Assembly (NCBI GenBank): GCA_021108395.1
Contig: JAIOQZ010000022.1
Location: 1 to 64,000, forward strand
Source of the DNA: Candidatus Cloacimonadota bacterium
GTDB lineage: Bacteria; Cloacimonadota; Cloacimonadia; Cloacimonadales; JAIOQZ01
DNA: 64,000 bases
Direction of reading: 5' to 3'
Made by a program: the position numbers and the translations under genes. Numbering within the stretch: the first letter of the stretch is position 1; every line of letters starts with the position of its first letter. Below, one piece after another: positions 35,528-44,154 of this stretch. The notes under the pieces are model-generated. The model made no database searches and had not been told where the DNA came from. It worked only from the letters and a program-made list of their open reading frames with translations.

Positions 35528-35558
35528 ATGGGGTGCTGGGGGCAACGCCCCTGCTCTT
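35528..35558. repeat. G-rich hairpin element (GATGGGG...GCCCCTG)
   Basis: GGGGC (35539-35543), loop AAC, GCCCC (35547-35551), flanked by GATGGGG and CTCTTAC. It is similar to 62360-62390 (GGGGC-AGC-GCCCC) and loosely to 25272-25298. It runs up to the stop codon of the SLT-M23 gene and could act as a transcription end signal on the minus strand. Confidence 0.55.
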
Positions 35559-37401
35559 ACGGCAGATACAACAGCGGATTGCGCGGGCGCATGGTTTGGT
35601 CATACACGCCAAAGTGCAAGTGTGGCCCCGTCGAATGACCGGTATTGCCCATGCGCCCGATGACCTGTCCCGCTTCCACCTGCTCTCCCGCTTGCACGAA
35701 GCGCTCATCGAGATGATAGTAGGCGGTGCAGTAACCGTCCTCGTGCTGAATATATATCGCTTCGCCAGCACCACCCCGCCGCTCCGAAACACTCACGACG
35801 CCGTTGCCTGCCGCACGCACCTCCTCACCGATCTCACCGGGCAAATCGATGCCGGAATGAAAGTCGAGCTCGCGCAGTCTGGCCATCCAGTTGCTGTGTG
35901 ACGGGTGCGGACGCCAACCGAAGCGCGATGATACCGGCCGCGACGATACCGGCCAGCAAAAGCGCGTGTGGCCGAGCAACGACGAACGGTGCAGTGGCGC
36001 CAGCACAAGGGTGTCTCCGCTGAATGCCGCCCACTCTGCCGCCAGCAGATACGAGGCAATCGCCTGATCTTCGCACTCCAGCCACAGACCGTGCAAATCG
36101 GCGCGCCCCTGCTCCGCGTCGCCCGCGAGCACATTCAAAAGAGCACGCATCGATCGCACTTCCGGCTCATCGAGCCGTGCGGTTTCGGCTTGGCGTAGCA
36201 GGCTGTCGGCCAACATCCACCGGGCGTCGCGCATGGCGTATTCGGCAAGCAGCAGCCACGCCCGCAGGCGCAGTTCAGGCTCTGCCAGACCGGACAACAG
36301 TGCCGTTGCCTGCGCCTCGTGCCCTCGCTCCAGCGCAAACAGCGCATGGTTGAAACGCACGGCGTCGCTGTGGCGGGCGCCTGCGGCCAGTGAATCGGCG
36401 CGAGCGTAGAACTCGTCTATGCGAGCGGTGTCGGCGGCAGCCTCGAGCACGAGGGCGGCATTGCACAGCAGAGCGGCGGCGCTTTGGCGATGAGCAGGCA
36501 TAGCGGCCATCCGCAGAGCCTCGCTCGCCAGCTCTGCGGACGGAACCGACCGTGTGGCTTTGGCGTTCACGGTGAAAACGCCGACGTCCGGATTCAGTCG
36601 ATAGAACTGCGTCTCTGCGCTTGCCTGATTATCCTGATTATAGCGGTAGCTGGCGTAGTTGGCGCTCACCTTGTTCACATAATCGCGGGCGTAGGCGGGA
36701 ATCGAGTCGCGCACGTTGCCCGTACCGGAAAGATAGGCGGCGATGGCGCGGGTAAGGTCGGTGTGCTTGCTGTCGAGGCGATAGTGGTTGAGCAAAAAGC
36801 GCAGGTGGTTGGCGGCGCTCTCGATGTTCTTGGCCGGGTGAAAGCGTTCGTCGAGGGCGGCGTCGCGCAGGGGTGGCGACTTACAGTCGTTCTCGACGGG
36901 AACCCGCAATCCCAGGGCGCGCGCAGTGCCCGGCATGAGCTGCATCAGCCCCACTGCCCCGGCCCAGGACACAGCCTCGGCCCGAAACGAGCTTTCCTGC
37001 TTCATGAAGGCCAGCAGCAGCCCCGTGTCCATCTCATAGCGCATGGCCACATGCTCGACGAATTGCAGGAAACTGAGGCGCTCATGTTCGAGGCCCGAAC
37101 GCTGAAGCTCCGCGGCGAGGGCGGCTGCCACGTTCACAGCCACCGGGTGCCGCAGCTTCTCCATCAGGGCGAGAGCCTCGGCTTCTTCGCCGCGAATATA
37201 GCGCATGTGCGCCAGTGGCATCACAAAAGCGGCGCGGGTTGTATCGAGTGTGGCAAAGGGTGCCAGCAGCGTCTCCGCCTCGTCCCAGCGGCCTGCATCG
37301 TAGGCTCGCAGTCCGGCGCGAAGCGGCTCGGCGTCGTCGCGGGGGACAGCCGCGCAACCCAACAGCAACAGAAGCAGTGGCAACAACCGCAGACTTCTCA
37401 T
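35557..37401 (-). CDS. Lipoprotein fusing a lytic transglycosylase to an M23 endopeptidase, 614 aa
   Basis: Lipobox LLGC (C16). An SLT domain follows at about 115-230, with catalytic E136 in KQESSFRAEAVSWAGAVGLMQLMPGTARALG and the later AIAAYLSGTGNV. A helical, TPR-like middle lies at about 300-460. The C-terminal LytM/M23 domain (about 490-610) keeps zinc ligands H515 and D519 (FHSGIDL) and H596 (HLHFG), with likely catalytic H563 (YYHLDE) and H594. It should therefore cut both glycan strands and peptide cross-links of peptidoglycan. The start overlaps the stop of the upstream LysM protein gene by 4 bases (ATGA). Confidence 0.9.
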   Translation of the reverse strand: MRSLRLLPLLLLLLGCAAVPRDDAEPLRAGLRAYDAGRWDEAETLLAPFATLDTTRAAFVMPLAHMRYIRGEEAEALALMEKLRHPVAVNVAAALAAELQRSGLEHERLSFLQFVEHVAMRYEMDTGLLLAFMKQESSFRAEAVSWAGAVGLMQLMPGTARALGLRVPVENDCKSPPLRDAALDERFHPAKNIESAANHLRFLLNHYRLDSKHTDLTRAIAAYLSGTGNVRDSIPAYARDYVNKVSANYASYRYNQDNQASAETQFYRLNPDVGVFTVNAKATRSVPSAELASEALRMAAMPAHRQSAAALLCNAALVLEAAADTARIDEFYARADSLAAGARHSDAVRFNHALFALERGHEAQATALLSGLAEPELRLRAWLLLAEYAMRDARWMLADSLLRQAETARLDEPEVRSMRALLNVLAGDAEQGRADLHGLWLECEDQAIASYLLAAEWAAFSGDTLVLAPLHRSSLLGHTRFCWPVSSRPVSSRFGWRPHPSHSNWMARLRELDFHSGIDLPGEIGEEVRAAGNGVVSVSERRGGAGEAIYIQHEDGYCTAYYHLDERFVQAGEQVEAGQVIGRMGNTGHSTGPHLHFGVYDQTMRPRNPLLYLP

Positions 37402-38828
37402 CGCAGCTCCTCTATCCGGCGCAAAAGGTCGATCACTGTCTCGCTGGTGTAGCCCAGATCAATCGCACGGCGCAGATGCAGGGCGGCTTCTTCTGGTTGG
37501 TCACTCCAGAACAACGCCGCGCCCAGGTTGGCATGCAGCACAGGTTGGCCAGGAGCGAGCTCGACTGCCCAGCGCAGTTGGCGCACCGCCGTCTCGTAGC
37601 GCAGACGGTGAATGTCGGCAAGGGCACGGGCGTTGAGCAGCCAGGAATTGGCCGCGCCGCCGTGGACTGGCAGCGCCGACTCCATAGCGACCGCGCCGTT
37701 GAGCTTGTGCCGCCACACCGCACGGTTCACGGCCGTTTCGGCGATGTCGGTGGCGTGGGTGGCGTCCAGCAGGCGTTCCACCAGCAAGCGAGTCGAGTCC
37801 GGCGGCGCAGAAATAGCCTCGACCAGCTTGCGTGACGGCACCCGAATGACCTGTCCCACCTGAATGAGCGACGGGTCGTCGATGCCGTTGTAGTCGGCGA
37901 TGGCGCGCACATTGCCGCGATATTCGGGCAGGGCGCCAGGCGGAAGGTTACGGGCAATGTGGGTGAGATTGTCGCCTCGTTTGACGACAATGCGCACCTC
38001 GGAAGGCTCGAACGCGCCCAGCGCCGGCACAACCACCAAACCATGACGGCGGCGCTGGTTGCGAATGACGGTGAAAGCCTGAACCGGCAGGCGAACGGGC
38101 GGGCGATAGCGGCCAAACGAGACATCGGCGCCCAGCAGAACCGCCGTGTGGCCCTCGCGGGAAACGTCAGCGCCAGCCGTAAAGCCCAAGCTGCCGGTGT
38201 CTATCCGCCAACTCGCCCCGATTGACCAGTCGGCGGTGTCGGCGCCCTCGACCCGCAACGACAGGCCCCAGCGATGACGCAGTTCCACAGCGTAGCGACT
38301 GGCGCTGTTGTACTCACAGCCCAGCATCCAATCGGGTCTGGGGCGCAGCCAGAGGCCACTGCGCCAAGCGGGTGAGGTGGAAAATGGAAGTGAGAAGCCG
38401 TCATCAAACTCATCCCGCCAGGCGGCAGCGCCGGTGACATGCAACCAGCCGGTGGGCTTGAGCACGAAGCCTGCTTCAAAGGTGGATTCGCGGATGTTAT
38501 CCGGCAGTCGGCCAGCTCCAGCGGTGGCTCCGACATACAGCCACGAGGCAACGTGCGCAGCCAGCCCCGCTCGCCCCGAAACGCCTCTACCGGCTTCCGA
38601 TTGCCGCACGGCAACAGCCGTCAGCGCGCCAACGCGCCAGGGAGTAGGCAGCCAAAGCGTGCTTTCCAGAGCGTCGAGGTCATCTGTGACGCGAACGCCG
38701 ACGCTGAAGCATGAACGCCAGACCTCGGCCCAGCCGGATGTGTAATCCGTATGTTTGAAGTGATGCGGCGTCAACGCCGGCGCTGCCGCCAATGCAGATA
38801 GCAGCAGCAGCACGAGCGCAAATTTCAT
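37398..38828 (-). CDS. Exported LysM and TPR protein with a beta-rich N-terminal half, 476 aa
   Basis: The signal peptide ends near A16 (LLLLSALAAAPA). Residues about 25-270 are beta-rich, with alternating hydrophobic strands and many aromatic residues (for example WRSGLWLRPRPDWMLGCEYNS), suggesting a small outer-membrane barrel or beta sandwich. A LysM domain follows (about 280-335: VKRGDNLTHIARNL ... QVGQVIRVPSRK), then TPR units to the end (HANLGAALFWSDQPEEAALHLRRAIDLG). LysM points to peptidoglycan binding. Its start overlaps the pyrF stop by one base (TGATG), and its stop overlaps the SLT-M23 start, so the three are translationally linked. Confidence 0.75.
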   Translation of the reverse strand: MKFALVLLLLSALAAAPALTPHHFKHTDYTSGWAEVWRSCFSVGVRVTDDLDALESTLWLPTPWRVGALTAVAVRQSEAGRGVSGRAGLAAHVASWLYVGATAGAGRLPDNIRESTFEAGFVLKPTGWLHVTGAAAWRDEFDDGFSLPFSTSPAWRSGLWLRPRPDWMLGCEYNSASRYAVELRHRWGLSLRVEGADTADWSIGASWRIDTGSLGFTAGADVSREGHTAVLLGADVSFGRYRPPVRLPVQAFTVIRNQRRRHGLVVVPALGAFEPSEVRIVVKRGDNLTHIARNLPPGALPEYRGNVRAIADYNGIDDPSLIQVGQVIRVPSRKLVEAISAPPDSTRLLVERLLDATHATDIAETAVNRAVWRHKLNGAVAMESALPVHGGAANSWLLNARALADIHRLRYETAVRQLRWAVELAPGQPVLHANLGAALFWSDQPEEAALHLRRAIDLGYTSETVIDLLRRIEELR

Positions 38829-39628
38829 CAGCTATCCAGAATGTTGTTGATGGCCAGGCGCAGGTCTTCGGTGGCGTTCAATGCCGCCTCGGCAAAATCG
38901 TCTCCGCGAGAAGCAAAGATAATGCCACGCGAGGAGTTGACAAGAAAGCACGGTGATTCGGCGCTGGCTGTGGCATATTGCACCACTTGCTCGAGGTCTC
39001 CACCCTGCACGCCAACGCCGGGGATAAGGAACAGGCTCTTGGGCAATATCCAGCGGACACTGCGAATAGCCTTCGGGTTGGTGGCGCCCACCACTGCGCC
39101 CCATTGCTCATGCCCCCTCTTTTCCAGCCACTTGGCAATGTCCAGATAGAGATTGTTGCGCAGCAGGAAGTCCTTGGAGCTGGGATTGGAGGTTAGCGTC
39201 AGCACGAACTTCATGGCCTGGTCGAAGCCGGCAAGCGGATCGAGAACGTCACCGCCCATGAGGGGATTCACGGTGATGGCGTCGAAGGGCATTTCTTTCA
39301 GGAAGGCCTTCGCATAGGCAGACATAGTGTTGCCAATATCGCCGACCTTGCAGTCGAGAATGACCGGAATGTAGCTTGGCATGACCCCGAGAGTGCGTTC
39401 CAGCGCTTCATAGCCTGTTTTGCCCGCGGCGAGATAGAAAGCGAGATTGAGCTTGTAGCAGGCAACCTTGTTTCTGGTGGCGCGAACAATCTCCTCGTTG
39501 AATTTGAGGATAGGATTCTGCTCGAATTCGAGCAACCCCGGCAGCTTGGCGATGTCACTGTCGAGGCCAACGCACACATATGAGTCGTGAAGTTTGGTGG
39601 TGTGAGAGTACTTGTCCCAGAAAGACAT
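38828..39628 (-). CDS. pyrF: Orotidine 5'-phosphate decarboxylase, type 2
   Basis: Final step of UMP synthesis. 266 aa. The catalytic D-x-K-x-x-D motif is VILDCKVGDIGNTM, and the phosphate-binding end is FLIPGVGVQGGDLEQV. The length and the CYKLNLAFYLAAG segment place it with the type 2 group. The ATG at 39628 overlaps the pyrR stop (TGATG) and has GGAGG upstream. Confidence 0.94.
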   Translation of the reverse strand: MSFWDKYSHTTKLHDSYVCVGLDSDIAKLPGLLEFEQNPILKFNEEIVRATRNKVACYKLNLAFYLAAGKTGYEALERTLGVMPSYIPVILDCKVGDIGNTMSAYAKAFLKEMPFDAITVNPLMGGDVLDPLAGFDQAMKFVLTLTSNPSSKDFLLRNNLYLDIAKWLEKRGHEQWGAVVGATNPKAIRSVRWILPKSLFLIPGVGVQGGDLEQVVQYATASAESPCFLVNSSRGIIFASRGDDFAEAALNATEDLRLAINNILDS

Positions 39629-40179
39629 CACGCCTCCACGTCGGCGCGGATGAATATCTTCACAGAATCCTCGCCATCGGTTTCGGCCAGGCTCACCTTG
39701 ATGATTTCGTCCTGCGCGGTGGGTACGTTCTTGCCCACATAGTTGGCCTTGATGGGCAACTCGCGGTGTCCGCGGTCGATGAGCACGCAGAGCTGAATCT
39801 TGTGAGGGCGGCCAAAGTCGAGCAGAGCGTCGAAGGCGGCGCGCACTGTGCGGCCAGTGTACAGAACATCATCGATCAGAATGATGTTAGCGTTCTCGAT
39901 GTCGAAGCCAATCTCGGAGCCCTTGAGAACAGGCTGGTGAGATATGGTGGAAAGATCGTCGCGGTAGAGCGTGATGTCGATAATGCCGACAGGCACCTCG
40001 GTGTTCTCGATCTGGCGCAGATAATCCGCCAGGCGCTTGGCCAAAGGCACGCCACGACTGCGGATGCCCACCAGGTAGATGTTTTCGAGTCCTTTGTTCT
40101 GCTCCACGATTTCATGCGCGATGCGTCGTATAGCGCGTTCGATGGCGCTCGCGTCCATGATCTTACTCTTCATGTTCAT
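39628..40179 (-). CDS. pyrR: PyrR, pyr mRNA-binding regulator and uracil phosphoribosyltransferase
   Basis: 183 aa. It senses UMP/PRPP and binds RNA in the pyr leader; many members also make UMP from uracil. The PRPP loop is [25 protein letters not shown], and the N-terminal [12 protein letters not shown] and [14 protein letters not shown] are family marks. ATG 40179 has GGAGGT at the right distance; a TTG at 40197 is in frame but overlaps pyrD's end. A matching PyrR-binding RNA is visible upstream of pyrB (44155-44190). Confidence 0.94.
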   Translation of the reverse strand: MNMKSKIMDASAIERAIRRIAHEIVEQNKGLENIYLVGIRSRGVPLAKRLADYLRQIENTEVPVGIIDITLYRDDLSTISHQPVLKGSEIGFDIENANIILIDDVLYTGRTVRAAFDALLDFGRPHKIQLCVLIDRGHRELPIKANYVGKNVPTAQDEIIKVSLAETDGEDSVKIFIRADVEA

Positions 40180-40193
40180 GTTTACCTCCAGAT

Positions 40194-41096
40194 TCAAAAT
40201 GTAGCCGTACCAACAAGTTCGGCAAGCGTTAATTCTTTACGGGCAAGAAACGCGTCCAGCCCATCGAGAACGCGCACGGGAAGGTCGGGCGAAACGAACG
40301 CCGCCGTGCCCACTGCCACGGCGCAAGCGCCGGCGCGGATAAGTTCGACCGCGTCCTCCCACCCGGCGATGCCGCCCATAGCGAGGATGGGAATATTAAC
40401 CGCCTGCGCCACCCGCCACACACAGGCAACGGCCACCGGCTTGATGGCCGGGCCGCTATAGCCGGCCACGCCTCTCGCAATGCGACTGTGCCCTGTTTCT
40501 GGGTCGATGGCCATGCCCAGCAGAGTGTTGATGAGCGCCAGCGAAGTGGCGCCGCCTTCCTGCGCAGCACGGGCGATGGTGACGATGTCGGTGACGTTGG
40601 GCGTGAGCTTGACGCACAGTTCACGCTGGGTGAGGGCGGCCAGGCGGCGTGTAAGGTCGTACACCACCTGTGCGTCTGTGCCGAAGGCCATGCCCTCACG
40701 CTCGACGTTGGGGCAGCTCACGTTCACCTCGTATCCGGCGATTCCCTCATGCTTTTCCATTGTCTCCACCATGCGGCAGAATTCATCGACAGTGCCCGCC
40801 GAGAAGCTCACCATCAGCGGTGGACCAACTGCGGCATACAGCGGAAGCTCGTCGCGCAGAAAGGCTTCGAGGCCGGGGTTTTGCAGCCCGATGCTGTTGA
40901 GCAGGCCGCCGCTCGTCTCGAACAGACGCGGCGGCTGGTTGCCCGCACGCGGCTCCAGGGTGATGGTCTTGCTCACCAGCGCGCCCAGTCGGGAAAGGTC
41001 GTACCAGTCGCCGCTCTCCAGTCCGAACGTGCCAGAGGCGACAGTGACGGGGTTGGCCAGCTCGATGCGGCCCAGTTTTGTCGATAGCCTATTCAT
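40194..41096 (-). CDS. pyrD: Dihydroorotate dehydrogenase catalytic subunit, class 1B
   Basis: 300 aa FMN enzyme that oxidises dihydroorotate to orotate. The active-site cysteine lies in [11 protein letters not shown], and the FMN-binding parts are [23 protein letters not shown] and [29 protein letters not shown]. The neighbouring PyrK shows class 1B, the NAD-linked type. ATG 41096 overlaps the pyrK stop by 8 bases, with GGAGG nine bases upstream. Confidence 0.95.
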   Translation of the reverse strand: MNRLSTKLGRIELANPVTVASGTFGLESGDWYDLSRLGALVSKTITLEPRAGNQPPRLFETSGGLLNSIGLQNPGLEAFLRDELPLYAAVGPPLMVSFSAGTVDEFCRMVETMEKHEGIAGYEVNVSCPNVEREGMAFGTDAQVVYDLTRRLAALTQRELCVKLTPNVTDIVTIARAAQEGGATSLALINTLLGMAIDPETGHSRIARGVAGYSGPAIKPVAVACVWRVAQAVNIPILAMGGIAGWEDAVELIRAGACAVAVGTAAFVSPDLPVRVLDGLDAFLARKELTLAELVGTATF

Positions 41097-41844
41097 TCCA
41101 GTCCACCTCCTGTGCGTTGAATACCGGGCCGTCCTTGCACACCGCCATATAGCCACCAGTGACGGCGGGCACGGCGCAACCGTGACACACGCCAATGCCA
41201 CAGGCCATGTACGCCTCCAGCGACACCTCCAGCGGCACGCCGGCCTCAGTGCACAAGCCGGCGCAAGCAGCCAGCATGGCATGGGGACCGCAGGCGAAGA
41301 CGCGGTCCCAGCCGCCGCTGGCAGCTAAGGCCTCGCGCAGGCCATCGGTCACCAGTCCCTGGCGTGCGGCCACGCCCTCGTCGCAGAAGAGGACATCGGC
41401 TGGAAAGAGGTCGGCGGCGGTGCGGCCACCGTGCAGCCACTGAGTGACGCAGCCAGGCCGCAAGCGGCGTTGCAACAACCGTAACGGCGCATAGCCGATG
41501 CCTCCCGACACCAGCAGCGCGCGGCCCTCGGCCATCAGGGTGAAGCCATTGCCAAGCGGCCCCATCACGTCCAGCAGGTCACCGGGGCGCACAGCGGCAA
41601 GGCGGCGGGTACCCTGGCCCACCACCCTCACCAGCACAGCAAATGTATCGTCTTCGACATCATGCACACACAGCGGTATGCGCAGACTGAAATCAGTCTG
41701 TGGCTGTGGCTGGAGCATGACAAACTGCCCGGGCACGGCGCGGGCGATGGTGGCGTCGCGCAGCCACAGCGTGAAATAATGCTCGTTGTGTTCGAGCTTG
41801 CGCACCACGCGGCACACGGCCCGATAGCCGGACTCACTCGGCAT
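41089..41844 (-). CDS. pyrK: Dihydroorotate dehydrogenase electron-transfer subunit
   Basis: 251 aa ferredoxin-reductase-like subunit carrying FAD and a [2Fe-2S] cluster, passing electrons from PyrD to NAD. FAD-binding PGQFVMLQPQ and SLRIPLCVHD, NAD-binding LLVSGGIGYAPLRLL, and cluster cysteines in MACGIGVCHGCAVP plus the later VCKDGPVF are all visible. It overlaps pyrC by 11 bases and pyrD by 8. Confidence 0.95.
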   Translation of the reverse strand: MPSESGYRAVCRVVRKLEHNEHYFTLWLRDATIARAVPGQFVMLQPQPQTDFSLRIPLCVHDVEDDTFAVLVRVVGQGTRRLAAVRPGDLLDVMGPLGNGFTLMAEGRALLVSGGIGYAPLRLLQRRLRPGCVTQWLHGGRTAADLFPADVLFCDEGVAARQGLVTDGLREALAASGGWDRVFACGPHAMLAACAGLCTEAGVPLEVSLEAYMACGIGVCHGCAVPAVTGGYMAVCKDGPVFNAQEVDWNE

Positions 41845-43114
41845 CGTCGGCGTCCCAGGTGATGCGGCCGTCGCACCAGGTTTTCAATACGCGGCCTTTG
41901 AAGCTGCGGCCCAGAAACGGCGTGTTCTTGCTCTTGGAAAGCATCGCGTCCGGGGTGATGCTCACCTCGCCGTCAAGGTCAACCATGATGACGTCTGCGG
42001 CCAGGCCCGGCTCGATGCGGCCGGTATCGAGGCTCAGAAAGCGCGCCGGAGCCTCGGCCATGCGCTGCACCAGAGTCTCCAGTGGTAGTTCACCGGCGAG
42101 AACCAGTCCCTCATAGAGCGAGCAGAAGGCGGTCTCGAATCCGTTGATGCCATAAGGAGCAAGGGTGAACTCGCGGTCTTTTTCGTAATCGGCATGGGGC
42201 GCATGGTCGGTGGCGATGAAATCTATGACGCCCTCGCGCAACGCATCGAAGCAAGCACGGCGGTCTTTCTCGGTGCGCAACGGCGGCTTCACTTTGGTGT
42301 TGGTGTCAAAGCCAACACAGGCTTCCTCGGTCAGCAGCAGGTGATGCGGCGTCACCTCGGCGGTGACGTCGAGGCCTGCCTGGCGCGCCCACTGCACCAT
42401 CTCTATGGAACGCGCAGTGCTGATGTGCGCGATATGCAGCCGACAGCGTATCTTCTCGGCGAACATGATATCGCGGGCAATCATGACTTCCTCGGCCAGC
42501 GCCGGAATGCCCGATAGGCCAAGCTGGGTGGATATTTTGCCGCCGTTCACCTGTCCAGAACCGGCCAGGCTGTAGTCTTCGGCATGGACGATGACCGGAA
42601 TGTTGAATCCGGCGGCGTATTTGAGCGCGTTGAACTTGAGCCGCCCCTCCTGTACACAACTACCATCGTCCGATACGGCGGTGATGCCGCCTTTCAGCAT
42701 GTTGGCTATGCTCGCAATCTCCTTGCCCTCGCTGTTCCGGGTCAGGGCGCCCACCACCAATACCTTGCAGCTCCCCAGTTCTTTCGCTTTGCGGTTGATG
42801 TACTCGACTGTGGCCAGGTTATCGACAACGGGGTCTGTGTTGGCCATGGCCTGCACGGTGGTGAAGCCACCTTTGGCGGCGGCGCGTGTTCCACTGACAA
42901 TGTCTTCCTTGTGCATCTGGCCGGGGTCGCGGAGGTGGACATGCAGATCGATGAAGCCGGGCATGACGTGCTTGCCGATGGCGTCAAAGACGCTGTCTGC
43001 TTTGGCGGTGAGCTTTTGCCCCACTTCGGCGATGCGATCGTTGTCGAGCAGCACGTCCGCCTGCACGAACGCGCCATCACGATATACCAGTCCGTTCTTG
43101 ATGAGTGTACGCAT
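41834..43114 (-). CDS. pyrC: Dihydroorotase, class I
   Basis: 426 aa zinc amidohydrolase that cyclises carbamoyl-aspartate. The metal site DLHVHLRDPGQMHKEDIVSG, the later HAEDYSL and LHIAHIST, and FIATDHAPH carry the expected histidines and aspartate. The N-terminal NGLVYRDGAFVQADVLLDNDRI (split) is the usual beta sandwich. It lies 9 bases after pyrB. Confidence 0.95.
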   Translation of the reverse strand: MRTLIKNGLVYRDGAFVQADVLLDNDRIAEVGQKLTAKADSVFDAIGKHVMPGFIDLHVHLRDPGQMHKEDIVSGTRAAAKGGFTTVQAMANTDPVVDNLATVEYINRKAKELGSCKVLVVGALTRNSEGKEIASIANMLKGGITAVSDDGSCVQEGRLKFNALKYAAGFNIPVIVHAEDYSLAGSGQVNGGKISTQLGLSGIPALAEEVMIARDIMFAEKIRCRLHIAHISTARSIEMVQWARQAGLDVTAEVTPHHLLLTEEACVGFDTNTKVKPPLRTEKDRRACFDALREGVIDFIATDHAPHADYEKDREFTLAPYGINGFETAFCSLYEGLVLAGELPLETLVQRMAEAPARFLSLDTGRIEPGLAADVIMVDLDGEVSITPDAMLSKSKNTPFLGRSFKGRVLKTWCDGRITWDADDAE

Positions 43115-43123
43115 GATTGCCTC

Positions 43124-44062
43124 CTACGCCTTTCCGCCGAGCATGAGAAACAGAATAGCCATGCGCACATTGACGCCATTGGCCACCTGCTTCAATATAA
43201 GGCTCTGCTCCGAGTCGGCGATCTCGGGCAGGATTTCGATGCCACGGTTCATTGGCCCCGGGTGCATGATGAGGGCGTCTTTCTTCGCCCAGCGAATAGT
43301 TTCTTTGGACAGCACATAATGGCGGGTGTATTCGTCGAGGCCGGGGAACAGCCCCTCGCGTTGCCGTTCGATCTGCATCCGCAGTCCCATGACCACGTCG
43401 GCGTTCTTGAGCGCTGTCTTGAGGTCGTATTCCACCTCACAGCCATAAATCTCCGGTAGATAACCCGGCACCAGCGTACGCGGACCGCACACCACCACCT
43501 CGGCGCCCAGTTTTTTCATGCCGATGAGATTCGAGCGCACCACGCGGCTGTGGGTCACATCGCCCACGATGGCGATGCGCAGTCCCTTCAGCGAGCCAAG
43601 CCGTTCCCAGATCGAGAAGATGTCGAGCAGCGCCTGGGTGGGATGGGCGTGACGCCCGTCACCGGCGTTGATGACCGGTTTGGACGAATGCTTGTGCACC
43701 AGTTGCGGGCTGCCAGGGCAGCTGTGGCGCACGATGTAGAGGTCGATGCCCATGGCGTTGAGGGTGTAAACAGTGTCCTGGAGGCTTTCGCCTTTGGCCA
43801 GGGCAGAGGTTTCCGCCGAGAAGCTGACGACATCCGCCGACATGCGGCTGGCGGCCAACTCGAATGACATGCGGGTACGGGTAGAATTCTCGAAGAAAAG
43901 AGTGCAGACGGTCTTGCCCTTCAGCGTAGGCAGCTTTTTGTAGTCACGCAGGTTGATCTGTTTCATCACCTGGGTCGCCTCGAGGATGGCGACGATTTCA
44001 TCGGTCGAGTAGTCGTCGAGGTCGAAAAGGTTGCGTCCCAGCAGGTTGAATTTGCTTTGCAT
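43124..44062 (-). CDS. pyrB: Aspartate carbamoyltransferase catalytic subunit
   Basis: 312 aa. Commits carbamoyl phosphate and aspartate to pyrimidines. The carbamoyl-phosphate loop is FFENSTRTRMSFELAASRM, with HPTQALLDIFS and MHPGPMNRGIEI. There is no pyrI gene beside it, so it is probably not regulated allosterically by the E. coli type of subunit. It is the first gene of the pyr operon. Its ribosome site CGGAGG lies in a sequence (CGGAGGACCG) able to pair with RNA 45 bases upstream; see the leader entry. Confidence 0.96.
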   Translation of the reverse strand: MQSKFNLLGRNLFDLDDYSTDEIVAILEATQVMKQINLRDYKKLPTLKGKTVCTLFFENSTRTRMSFELAASRMSADVVSFSAETSALAKGESLQDTVYTLNAMGIDLYIVRHSCPGSPQLVHKHSSKPVINAGDGRHAHPTQALLDIFSIWERLGSLKGLRIAIVGDVTHSRVVRSNLIGMKKLGAEVVVCGPRTLVPGYLPEIYGCEVEYDLKTALKNADVVMGLRMQIERQREGLFPGLDEYTRHYVLSKETIRWAKKDALIMHPGPMNRGIEILPEIADSEQSLILKQVANGVNVRMAILFLMLGGKA

Positions 44063-44126
44063 CGGTCCTCCGTTAGCATTGAAATCAGGGTGAGCTTACG
44101 AAACGGGAATAGGTTGGACCGGCGGG
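44063..44126 (-). promoter_or_regulatory. Possible hairpin that hides the pyrB ribosome site
   Basis: On the transcript, CGGUCC-AA-CC (44121-44112) can pair with GG-A-GGACCG (44071-44063), covering the pyrB Shine-Dalgarno GGAGG. The 5' arm begins 5 bases after the stop of the 7-codon leader ORF, so a ribosome finishing that ORF would keep the arm unpaired. Confidence 0.5.
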
Positions 44127-44150
44127 TCAGCGAGGTGTCTTGCGCGGCAT
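44127..44150 (-). CDS. Putative 7-residue leader peptide MPRKTPR
   Basis: ATG at 44150 is preceded by an excellent ribosome site AAGGAGG four bases upstream; the frame reads M-P-R-K-T-P-R and stops at TGA (44129-44127). It lies between the PyrR-binding RNA and pyrB. The ribosome site overlaps the lower stem of the PyrR element. The peptide is too short for family recognition; the strength of the ribosome site and its position are the only evidence. Confidence 0.5.
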   Translation of the reverse strand: MPRKTPR

Positions 44151-44154
44151 TCTT

